Positions 10,843 to 20,110 of a DNA stretch of 64,000 nt are shown here, one piece after another; position 1 is the stretch's first letter, and the number at the start of each line of letters is the position of its first letter. Source of the stretch: Hansfordia pulvinata (taxonomy: Eukaryota; Ascomycota; Sordariomycetes; Xylariales); NCBI GenBank assembly GCA_006538405.1, contig BJKQ01000011.1, positions 683,501 through 747,500 of the forward strand. The letters run 5' to 3'. The notes beneath the pieces are model-generated. The model had not been told where the DNA came from and ran no database searches. It saw only the letters and a list, made by a program, of their open reading frames with translations. The position numbers were made by a program, and so were the translations under genes.

Positions 10843-12572
10843 TCAGATCACCGTCGCCGGCTCCTCAGTCTCAGTCCCCGAGATGACGCCTGCCAGCTTC
10901 TGGGCCACATCGTTCTTCGCGGCACTGAGATAATCCACGGCGCTCTTGTTCTGCTTCTCCATACCAGCAGCCACAAGCGCAATCAGTGCGGCGCCAACCC
11001 CGCTGCCGTCCTTGGCGATACCGATGCGGATCCGCTTGGCACCTTCGGCACCAATGCCTTCGATGGCAGCCAGTCCCTCGTAGATCATGTCCCGGAAATA
11101 GGGGTAGTGCTCGACCAGACTACCATCGACGCCAATGTCAATAGGGTCCTCCTCCGGGTCCTTGAGCTTGCCACTCTGCAGCACCACGGCTCCCAGCGCG
11201 ACAGCGGAGAGCCGCGCGGCCCGACGGCCCACGGCGTATGCGACGCTCTTGAAAGCGTGCGCGTCCTCAAACGACGGCGCGTAAACCTGGAGTTGCTTCT
11301 CGAGTTCCTGGCGCAGCGTGGACAGCTCTGGCGTGTTGTCGGACGCGGCAATGGATAACAGAGAGCTGTCAAGTCCCCACTGTTGGAAGATGCCCGATTT
11401 GGAGTCGATGTTGGTCGTCGACTTCCAGTCATTCTGGCTGGAGTTGTCGTCGCGGAACAGAGACACTTTCGGATCCTTGAGCATCTCGATGATGGCCAGG
11501 CGGGTGATCTCGCCCAGGAACATCCCGGAGACCCTCTTCTCAAACATCTGGATGCCGGGGTTGACGCTCTTCTGGTCCAGCTCAATGTCATAGGTCGTGT
11601 TGGGGAGGATGTTCAGCTGGTTGTCGAACGAGCCCCACTCAGTGTTGATGACCATATCGCCAGTCGATTTGTCGTATTCGCCATCGACAGGTTTTTGAAT
11701 GTTGACAACCTTGTCGACATATGCGCCGTTGGTTCCGGTGCCGAAGATCGCGCCGAGCAGCGTAGATGTCTTGCCCGGCGAGGTGTAGGATCGGGCCATC
11801 AGCGTGCCCACAGTGTCGTTGACCAGAGCGGCGACCTTGACAGGCAGTCGCAGCTTGTCGATCTCGGTTTGTAGAAGGGCGCAGACATCCTTGCCAACGG
11901 CGTCAGGGATGTCGAAGCCCTTAGTCCATCTTATAAGGGTGCCCTTGTTGATTCCGTACTGTTGGACCGGGAAACTGAAGGTGAAGCCCAGCCGGAAGAT
12001 GTGCTCGTCTCGGTAGCCATCTGGAGTGCTCACGGTCTGCCGTCTTCTTATGTGGGCTTCAAAGTGGTCCTCGTGGTGAGTCTTGAGGAAGAGCTCGATT
12101 TGCTTGGCCAGGAAGGAAAAGAGATCTTCGGCCTTTTTGGCAAGCATCAGCTCCTTAGGGATGGCGACTTTGCTGTAGGTGAGGTTGAAGGTCGTGTCCC
12201 CGTTGAGGTGTATGGAGCAGACGCGGAAGTTGGTTCCGCCAAGGTCCACTGCGAGATACAGCCCCTATATAGTGTGAGTACTCGTGCGGGCGGTCGCTTG
12301 TCACCAGGGGCAGGGACAATTGACGGAGACACGCACCTTTTCGGTTCCATTGGGGACCCCCGTGACATAGGTAGGGATTTGGCTCATGCTTGTGCCCTCT
12401 TTGTGCAATCCCTCGTCTACCGCGCGTCAGCAAGTCACATGCGGGCAGGGCAGACAGGCAGAGGCAGGGACTCACTCATCTGGCGCAGGAACTCGACGAC
12501 GCCTTGGTTGACATTATGGTCCGAGTAGTCGAACAGCGCGGAGACGCGCTTGGCCTCGTCTGCGAGAGCCAT
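10843..12572 (-). CDS. glucokinase (hexokinase family)
   Basis: Phosphorylates glucose with ATP in the first step of glycolysis. Three exons are predicted, 12572-12476, 12416-12337 and 12264-10843, giving 532 residues; both introns (59 and 72 bp) have GT-AG ends and all phases close. The protein starts MALADEAKRVSALFDY. The hexokinase signatures are in order: phosphate-binding DLGGTNFR (residues 66-73), GFTFSFPVQQYG (about 152-163), RWTKGFDI, catalytic Asp in LVNDTVGT (about residue 209), GAIFGTGTNGAY, and the large-domain glycine segment IAKDGSGVGAALIALVA near the C-terminus. I prefer glucokinase over hexokinase from overall resemblance to fungal glucokinases, including the INKGTLIRWTKGFDIPDAVG stretch. 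I see no membrane segment, so it is probably cytosolic. Confidence 0.92.
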
Positions 12573-13459
12573 AGCTGGAGCGCGAGAGACAGGCAATGCG
12601 GTAGGCAGGGACAGAGGGGTCTCGGAGGGACAGGTGGATGAGGCAAGTAGGGGGGTGAGGGCGAGGAGGAAGAGAAGAGGTCTGACGTGAGAGGGTGAAT
12701 GGGGAACAAGCGCGAGTAGTGCGGCTGGATGTCAGACAGGAAAACCTGGGCAACCTAAATGGAGGGGTCGTTAGAGCTGGGCGAGCGCGCTTTCTTCTGC
12801 AAGCAGGAGACAGGGAGACTACGACGGGTGCTATGTAACAGCAGCAACAGCGCGCGCCTGTATGTATTCGGGCGACTAGGGACGAGCAGGGGAGGCGGGG
12901 GGGCGTGAGGGCCGACGGGAGGACTATGGAGAGCGACTATGACGGCATGCTAGAGGAAGCGGGGCACTGCGTTATGTTGCAGCAGAAACGAGGCTAGGTC
13001 GGGTCTGGTCAGGGCAGGGAATCGGGACTGCTCGATGCGGGACAGGCGTGGGACTCGGTTCGACTCGTCTCGACTCGATGCGACTCGACTCGAGTTGGGG
13101 GGCCGCGCCAGAGCTGGGGGAAAATGGCTCGTCCGTCATGCCGGGCCGGTGCAGCGCTGAGATGCAATGGTACCGTGGAAGCTGGGGTTACTTGTACAGC
13201 CGCAAGCCTCACATTGTATGCCCGCCACTTGCCTCGTCGGATCTGTGGGCGCCTTTCAAGTGTCTTCTGAAAGAATGGAGTGGGTGGTAGGCAGGTCATG
13301 TTTGGTGGTTTCTCTGCCTGCGCATGCGTCTGCGCGTGAGCGAGGCGCGTAGTCGTAACCACGAGCACAGGCAAACAAGAGAATGGGGAAAGAGTTGGGG
13401 CCAAGATACGGAGGCGGAGAAGGGGATCGGGGCAAAGGCGGAGGCACCGAACAACTCAC
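12573..13459. other. 5' flank of glucokinase, no gene assigned
   Basis: This is the probable promoter and leader of the glucokinase gene. It contains a run of ACTCG-type pentamers at 13051-13094. Open frames in it show no recognised domain. Part of it could hold further exons of the hypothetical gene that starts at 13687. Confidence 0.4.
13051..13094 (+). repeat. imperfect (ACTCG)n repeat
   Basis: Interrupted pentamer copies (GGACTCGGTTCGACTCGTCT and onward) form a short low-complexity tract upstream of the glucokinase gene. No function is apparent. Confidence 0.6.
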
Positions 13460-13687
13460 CAGCGCAAGGACGACGAGGCCGATGGAGACGGCAGACAGGA
13501 GAGACGACGATGGCTTCCCCACAAGTAATGAGCCAATGCCTCCTAAGAGGCTGCTGGCGTTGTTGTTATCGACCTGCTGCGCCTGTGAATGTTTGTTGCT
13601 CTTGCAGTCGTCGTCGCCGCCGCTGTCGTCAAGAGAAGGATCGTCACCAGGCGAAGAGGGCAGCACCGGTGCAGGATTACCAGCCAT
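13460..13687 (-). CDS. hypothetical first exon with a hydrophobic segment (unrecognised)
   Basis: From an ATG at 13687, an open frame encodes MAGNPAPVLPSSP, an acidic Asp/Ser-rich stretch, then a hydrophobic segment (SLLGGIGSLLVGKP and SAVSIGLVVLAL). It runs exactly into a good 5' splice signal (GCGCTG followed by GTGAGTTG at 13459). As a first exon it would contribute 76 residues in phase 0. I could not identify a downstream exon with confidence, and I recognise no family. It may be the 5' part of a small membrane protein gene or a chance open frame. The clean donor and the membrane-like segment are the only support. Confidence 0.25.
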
Positions 13688-15027
13688 GACGCCGACGTGC
13701 ACCCACCGGGCAGACTTCACCTGAGGAATGCTCCTTGGTCGCTACTAGGCGCCCGGGCAGCACCGTGCACTTGGACCGAGACGCAGGCGCCGTGCAGTGT
13801 CAGGGTGTCAAGAAAGGCCTCGGGACGATGGGGTGAACGGCGGCTTTCGCGGGGCTTTTGCGGAGAGGGACCGTGAATTACTTGCAACGACCCTGCTTGG
13901 CGCCCCGGGATTCGCAAGTTCTGGAAAGTCGGGTCCCCAGTCTCCAGACCACGCCTCCGCAAAGTCCGCAGAGGGACCGGCGGGCAGGCAGCTGGGGAGC
14001 GCGAACAGGGGCAGCGCCGCCGTCGTCGTCGTCGGCGTCGTCGAGCCCACACACTGCTGAGGGCACGTACTCGTACGACGTGCAAGGGAGTGGTGAGAGG
14101 GCGCAGGGGTGGGTGCCAAAGCCACCACCAGCAGCAGAAGCTGCGTGCGTCGGTCGCTGCAGAGTCTGCCAATTGCGGGTATGGGGAGCGAGGGAACAAA
14201 CGGCGCTACTCCGTGGATCCCCCGGTGTAAACGGCCCGGATACGATAATGGGGGAAGCGAGTGAAGCGCGGCCCAGTCAAGGGCGAACCAGGTCAGACCC
14301 AGACGCGGCCGGGTGCGAGCGCGGGTGTCGAGGTCTGCGGGAAAAAGAGACCAGCGAGGATATCGTGTGTTCCGTCCGTGTCCGTGGGTGGGCGATCTGA
14401 TCGGCGCCGTGGCTCTGTGTCGTGATGAGGTCATGTACGAGCACAACGGGCGGTTTGTCTCGGATACCGCTGGCCTGGCCGTCGCTGTCGCTGCCGCTGC
14501 CGCCCTAGTAGCGGGTTAGGGATGGAGAATGACGTGAACTTTGTTGTAGGTTGGTGGATAGTTGCAGGCGTTCCGCGCAGTGAGATGGGAGAGTCCCAAA
14601 GTGGTGCGAAGCCGGCTTTCGATTGTCGCATTTTGCATCCAATTGTCAATTTCCAATCCTCGTTCGCATTGGATTCAATCCGCCTCCGCAGTCCAATGGC
14701 AGGCACGCCAGGGCCCGGCGGCGCGGCTCGGTTCGCGCCTGCCCGGGTCGATCGAACATCCCTTCCAAGGCACCGCTCAAGCTTCATGTACTCGTACATT
14801 CGCATGACATGAAAAGAGGTATCGCACAGTCAATTCGAGTGGGGTCAAATACATTAGATAGAGTATCCGTACTCCAGGTTCGGACCCTGCTTCGTGTGGT
14901 GCGGGTACTCGTACTTCAGCCACATCTCCTCCCCCAAATGCTGCATCGGTCTTGAGGTACTCCCATCGTACATATCCTCAGGATGCTCCCGACGACGGCA
15001 AGATCCTACACCCTCAAACCTACATGC
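13688..15027. other. intergenic region
   Basis: No recognisable gene. It contains three copies of the octamer TACTCGTA (14068, 14789, 14906) and GC-rich low-complexity DNA. Confidence 0.45.
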
Positions 15028-16084
15028 TCACTTGATGTTCTGGCCATGAAATCTGACGAGACAACAGCGTGCCTTTTCAGAAGGGTCGTCTAACCCTTGG
15101 CCCGGTATCCTCCTGAGATCGGGGAGCGCCCATTTGACCATCCATTCGGATTCAAGGATGTCCTTGACTGACAGTCGGGCCTCAGGGCGGTATTTCAGCA
15201 TGACGCCTATCAAGTCCAGAACTGCGGCCTTTTCCTCCTCCGTGAAAATGTCCATGTCTCTCTTCCGGCCATGGTACTGAACGCGATCATCAAAGTGCTC
15301 GCTGAGTGGAGGCAGGGCGTTTTCTGGCTCTCGACGCCTACCATCCGAGTCTAACACTTCCTCTGGTGCAGCCCAAGATGAAGACCACTCCTAGGGAAGG
15401 GTACCAAGGACGTCATCCATATCGACTATCACTTCGTCCTCGGTCGCGAGATCGCTGTTTTAAACCGATTCCTTGTCGACAAGGTCCCAAATGGCAATGG
15501 CAAGGCTCCAGATGTCGGCGGAGGGGCTCAAGAGCGCTTGAGGGTCGAGGTGCGTCTCTGGCGGTCGCGAGGCTCGTGGTAGGTTGCAGTGCTGCGCTGG
15601 GCGTGCCTCTGAAGTGTAGAAAGCCTCGCCAAAGTCGCCAAGTATAATCTTCGCCGTCGGACAACAGAAAGATCTTGCATACTTGCCCAGTCACACCGTT
15701 GGGGGAGGCGTTGGGGGACAGAGGCTCTTTCTCTAGCCCTCGCAAGCTGAGCTTAACTGTCTCGGGCTCTCCGTGCTCTGCGACATACTCCTCCGTGGAC
15801 AAGTCGTCAAGGCCAGGCGGTAGCTTGGAGAAGATGTTGCGAAGACGGATATCTCCGTGGCAGACGCCCCGGGAGTGGATGTAAACAACGCCCATGACAA
15901 GGCCGGCCGGTATGGCTCGGGCTACAGGGAGGGCGAACATGCCAATGCTGTTGGTATCCCCCAGGTCGCATTGCGCGGGCAGCGTGACGTAGCATGGGTA
16001 GGTCCCATTGGTGCCAAATACGGTAAACTCGTCAAGAAGCGGCGAGATCGTGGCGCGGCCAGCGAACAGAGAATGAAGAGGCAC
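15028..16084 (-). pseudogene. decayed SRPK-like protein kinase
   Basis: Remnants of a fungal SRPK-type kinase appear in order on the minus strand: LLDEFTVFGTNGTYPCYVTL, the alpha-E/catalytic-loop region YIHSRGVCHGDIRLRNIF (H-x-D plus N retained), the acidic insert DDLSTEEYVAEHGEPETV, the Mg-binding GDFGEAF, RPPETHLDPQ, SADIWSLAIAIWDLV, and the C-lobe end LDLIGVMLKYRPEARLSVKD and ESEWMVKWALPDL. The frame shifts between NGVTGQ (about 15690) and the DFG segment (about 15640). The DFG frame then meets TAA at 15462-15460 and TAG at 15393-15391, the second exactly where relatives read LPPEW. No plausible intron removes these. The N-lobe upstream of 16084 is not recognisable. This is a pseudogene, not simple sequencing noise. 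Confidence 0.82.
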
Positions 16085-17316
16085 AGGCGAGGAGATTCAC
16101 GTCGAAGACTCGAAGACTGGATAACGGGCAGACAGACAGGGGACGTGAGGGAATACACAGAGGGAATGACCTACCGATCAGGTTCGGCCGGCAGAACCTC
16201 GACGTGCGCATCGTCACGCTGCGTTGCTCATCAGGTGCGGCGAGCCCGACCGCGACGTGACGTTCAATGGTTGTCAATGTACGCGTGATGTACGAGTAGA
16301 GCCAACACCAACTCGCCCGGCCCGCTCATCGCACTCGTCCAGTGCGAATATCACGGCCCAGGCACCCAGTTGACTCATAGCCGGCCGCTGTTGCTGTATA
16401 AACATTGGAGTTTGCTTCCAGTATGTGTGAAGACGTGATCTGCTCAAGTCGGGTGACACGGAATATCGGCGTCCCAAAGCCTTCCCCCACGTGTCATGAC
16501 CGCTGCGATATGTAAGTTAGCGAAATGGAAGTAGATGGCTTGGCCAGTCGGGCCGCGATCGACACTCGGCAAGGTCATCCACCTCACACCACGCGCGTCG
16601 GTGATTCCGTTGAGCAGAAGAAGAGGAGACAGCCGCAGTTCCGCTCATCTCCCCTCCCCTCCCCGGGGCGTACCAATGGAGATCCCCGCGCCCGGAGGCG
16701 AAGATTGCGCAGGATCTGATTGATTAGATCAAGAGGAGCTTGGCGAGTGGTGCGGGCGACGCCAGTGGCGAGATCTGGGCTTGGGAGCGTGGTGCTGGTC
16801 GGGAGCCCGGCTTTCCTCGCTTCACCAGAGGCGGGCGGGCGGGCGGCCTGCCTGCACGACGATCCTTCGCTTCGTCGTCTTCGCCTGCTCTTTGTGGAGA
16901 AAAGGTGCGTGCTTCGGGCACCTTGATGTGTGCTTCTGCGAAGCCGATCTCGCTCGCTCGGCGCTCTCGCGGGAGAGAGAGAGAGAACAAGAGACGTGCT
17001 AGTAGCGCTTGGATCCCTTCATGGCAGGAGATTCCCTCCTGACGTGGCCTCGACTCAGGCGCCCGCGTCCACGTCCCGGTGGCGGATTCGCACGAGGAGT
17101 CCCCGACAGCCGCCCATGGGTAAGGGGGCTTCTTTTGGAGGGGAGTGGCAAGAAGAGGACCCGCCCCTGTGATCGCGTACAAAAGGCCGCAGAGATCCGC
17201 CTCGAGGCGAGAGTGTACTGGGGGGGCTCTACCTCGTCACGACAACTCTCTACAAGCGCCCGCCCCTCTAGATATTGACCACAGCACAGCACAGCACAGC
17301 ACAGCACATTCCCGAG
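16085..17316. other. intergenic region 5' of the secreted peptide gene
   Basis: It may include the eroded N-lobe of the kinase pseudogene (16085-16300), but no motif is convincing. One TACGAGTA octamer is at 16291. The 3' end is the promoter and leader of the small secreted peptide, with a (CACAG)n microsatellite. Confidence 0.45.
17281..17307 (+). repeat. (ACAGC)n microsatellite in a 5' leader
   Basis: Five consecutive ACAGC units end about 10 bp before the ATG of the secreted peptide gene at 17317, so they probably lie in its 5' untranslated leader. Confidence 0.75.
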
Positions 17317-17578
17317 ATGCAGTTCAACAAGATCTTCCTCGGCGCCCTCGCCGCCGTCGGCGTGGCCGCCAGCCCTGCGAAGAGAGTAAGACACGTGCCA
17401 ACCCTTCAGCTTCCGAATCGCTTCCCAGAACCCCCCTCGCCACGCGCTTGCTAACCCCCTCCCCTTCTAGCAGGACGAGTGCCAACAGCAGTGCCTCCCG
17501 GCCATGGGCAACACGTCTACCTGGACGAGCTGCATCACCGCCTGCGAGGCGGCCAAGTCGCAGCAGGGCGGATCCTAG
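17317..17578 (+). CDS. small secreted cysteine-containing peptide with KEX2 site
   Basis: Exon 1 (17317-17385) encodes MQFNKIFLGALAAVGVAASPAKR, a classic fungal signal peptide ending at ASP and followed at once by a dibasic KR, the KEX2 consensus. The intron starts GTAAGA at 17386. The acceptor is a tandem TAGCAG, so exon 2 starts at 17471 or 17474; both are in frame, adding or omitting one Gln. Exon 2 encodes DECQQQCLPAMGNTSTW and then TSCITACEAAKSQQGGS, ending at TAG 17576-17578. Total length is 57 or 58 residues. The predicted mature peptide is about 34 residues with four cysteines (C-x3-C ... C-x3-C), enough for two disulphides, and one N-glycosylation sequon (NTS). No family is recognised. 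It could be an effector, antimicrobial or signalling peptide; expression and secretion are inferred. Confidence 0.72.
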
Positions 17579-18512
17579 GCGCGGGAATCGAGACCACGGG
17601 GATGGGACAGGACAGCAGCGGCGGCGGCGGCAGCGGCTATGGTTATTACTAGTATTCTGAAGAGACGGCCACACACGGCCTCACCCCGTTTCTATCGACC
17701 CTGCCGGGCTCCATTCGTGTACTCTACAGCTTCGTTTACCACTACATAACCTCACATGGTACCTACCGAAACAGACTATGTTCCTCGAGACTCGACTGTC
17801 TGACATCCAGAGAAACCGGTTGAGTTCAGCCGAGCCGGAGCGGAGCGAACGGTCCATGGGTTTAGGTTGAAAGCTGCGCTCGGCAGCGAGTGATGCTCAC
17901 CAGGTGCGTCTGCCGAGCGGAGGCGGCCTCTTTGATGAGGGAAAAGGCGGGCTATGCCAGCGCGTATGGGGAGGGGGCGGGGGACGTGTGGGGGAAACCA
18001 AAACCAGTCTCTCGCGATACGAACTCGCAGAAGTCAAGTGAGTCGTTTGAAGCTGATGGAACAATATATTATGGGCACCTATCGTTTCTCAGGTTCCGGT
18101 TGTCCCAAGTAGTCCTCCACCCCGTCTTCGGGGTTTCGTGACTCAAGGAACGGATCGTCGCCGGCGCGGATACACCACGCGCAGGGAAATTAAAAGCTAG
18201 TAAAACATACTGGTACAACTCCAGAGCAACAGTATTGAAACAAGAAAACCAAGCCATCCCGGAATCAATCCCGCCTTCCCAAGTCCTGAACGCCGGCCAC
18301 CAAAGGCCCGGCAAACTCCCCCGGTCAAAAGCAGGAGACGCATGAGCCAAAGCCGGTCCCCTTGTCCCAAAACACCATCGTATCGTGTTCCATCGTGTCG
18401 TGTCGTGTCTGGTCGTATCCTACAGTGTCGTATAATTTCGTGCCGTGTCGTGTCGTGTCGTGTCGTGTCATGTCGTGTTCTGGTGAGGGGGGCAATCCGA
18501 TGCGCACCCTTC
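17579..18512. other. convergent intergenic region
   Basis: The 3' flanks of the secreted peptide (+) and Dabb (-) genes. The right end is a degenerate CGTGT repeat (18378-18480). No coding signal was recognised. Confidence 0.5.
18378..18480 (+). repeat. interrupted (CGTGT)n tract
   Basis: About 100 bp of TCGTGTCGTGTC-type pentamers broken by short variants. It lies just beyond the stop codon of the Dabb gene and is probably in its 3' untranslated region, where the transcript would carry the complementary ACACG repeat. Confidence 0.75.
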
Positions 18513-19154
18513 TCAGTTGATGGCGTGGAGGATCTTAGCGATGGGGTTGCGGATCTTATCGTGGTCCCACCAGACGACCAGGACGCCCCTGCCTCCCTTA
18601 CCGGGCCAGGACTCGCCCTCCTCGACGACCATGTCCTTGGCCTCGGCCTTGACGCGCTGGTGAGCGGGACACTCCTTGTCGTAGTACACCATGTCTTCCT
18701 TGCAGGCGAAGGTCACCTTGACCGAAACGGTGTAGCCCTTACTGCGCGGCTCCGGCTCCAGTGTGTACACCTTGAGGTCGAACGCGTACGGTTTACCGTC
18801 CTGTTGTAGGGTTTTGGGGGGGTACAGGTCAGTCTGTCTTTCTTTCATCTTCTCACCCTCCCGCTATTCACGTTTCCACATTCGGTGGTTGGCAATCTCC
18901 CGCGTAAGGTGAACATAGGCCAACACACATCAAGATCGATTCAAGACGGGTTGACACTGTGTATCCCCGGCTGGGTTCCGTAAAGGTAGGGAAAGGGGGG
19001 CGGGGAGGATGGCGACAGGGACGGGCGGGAAAAGGGGGTGATCGGGGCTTACCTTGAGCTGCTCCTTTTGGAATGTCTCGTACAGTTCGTGCATCTTGGC
19101 CACGTTGTTGGGGTTGGGGATCTTGAACAGAGTGTGGCGAGTACAGCGACCCAT
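18513..19154 (-). CDS. stress-response A/B barrel (Dabb) domain protein
   Basis: Exon 1 is 19154-19053 (34 codons), the intron 19052-18801 (252 bp, GTAAGC to ACAG), and exon 2 18800-18513, giving 129 residues. The protein opens MGRCTRHTLFKIPNPNNVAK, the typical first strand of Dabb proteins, and continues with GKPYAFDLK, KGYTVSVKVTF and EDMVYYDKECPAHQRVK, the conserved second-half signature. Dabb proteins are small dimeric ferredoxin-like barrels; some fungal and plant members are stress-induced and a few are enzymes such as olivetolic acid cyclase. The tail after residue 95, with GESWPGKGGRGVLVVWW, is somewhat longer than in short members. No signal peptide was seen. The substrate, if any, is unknown. 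Confidence 0.85.
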
Positions 19155-20110
19155 CTTGGCGATGATGAAGTTGACTGAGTTGGTGATACAAGAATAGAAG
19201 CTGTCGGAATGAGTCTTGTCTGTCTTGGAATGTATCGACTATCTTGAAACGATGTGTGCGGTGTTCTTTGAGCGAAGATTGCAAAAGACGGGTATGTGAT
19301 GATGGGAGAATGGAAAGGGTGGAATGGAAGGGCTGGCCACGGTTATATAGCCCGCATTGGACCACCGCAACCTGCAACGCGGGGGGCTTCGACCTTCAAC
19401 AGGTCGGACTGCCTTGAAGCGAGCGAGGAAGCAGGAACTCCCAATGTTTCTGTGCATACCTGCCGATAATCTGAATTCATACCCGCGGAACTATGTCCAG
19501 TTAAGTTCAATACACGGGTGCTGCTGCGAGATGGAACTCAACTGCTCCGGCCAGTCCCTGTCTTGGGCATGGCAAAGGGGATACTGCCACAGCGACAAGC
19601 TGCTCTGCTCACACTGCTTTGGTCTCAAGCATGAAGACTCTGCTCACCACAGCTCTCTCTTGCTTGACGAGAGAAGATATCCGTCAGTCGTTGACAGCAT
19701 GTCTCGAATCGTTTCCATTATAGGCGCGGCTCTGGGCAAGACGGCGCAACCCCGTGCCTGCTGGAGCGGGCGAGCAAGAGAGCATGGCCTGCCCGATAGA
19801 AAATAGAACATAAAACGATGAACTGCTAACCCAGAAATTCCCCCGGTAACCAACCCAACCGACCGACATTATAACCCGTGTGTTGCGGCATTCGCGAGGC
19901 TCCCATCCTCGCTTCAAGAAACATGGCGAGGAAGAACCGGAAACTCACAACCCGCGCAACTCCTGACCCATGCTGTCCCTGCCCGCTACACGCTGTACCC
20001 AACTAACCTGAACCTCAGTCCCTGCATACCCATGGTTTAAAATCACATTCCCGTCCTGCCTCATGTGCGGCCCGTGCACGCACGGAGCCGCCTCCCGCTA
20101 CTTGCCCCTG
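19155..20110. other. intergenic region between Dabb and myosin genes
   Basis: Contains the Dabb promoter (right of 19154) and the 3' flank of the myosin gene. Open frames lack conserved motifs. Confidence 0.5.
19343..19360 (-). promoter_or_regulatory. CCAAT and TATA elements upstream of the Dabb gene
   Basis: On the minus strand CCAATGCGGGCTATATAACC places a CCAAT box directly before a TATATAA box, about 190 bp upstream of the ATG at 19154. The spacing fits a core promoter with a 5' leader of roughly 150 bases. No transcript data support it. Confidence 0.45.

Noticed and set aside
15391..15690. Introns that would rescue the kinase at 15-16 kb
   Set aside because: Candidate GT-AG pairs between GQ and the DFG segment are under 40 bp, and no pair removes both stop codons while keeping conserved residues.
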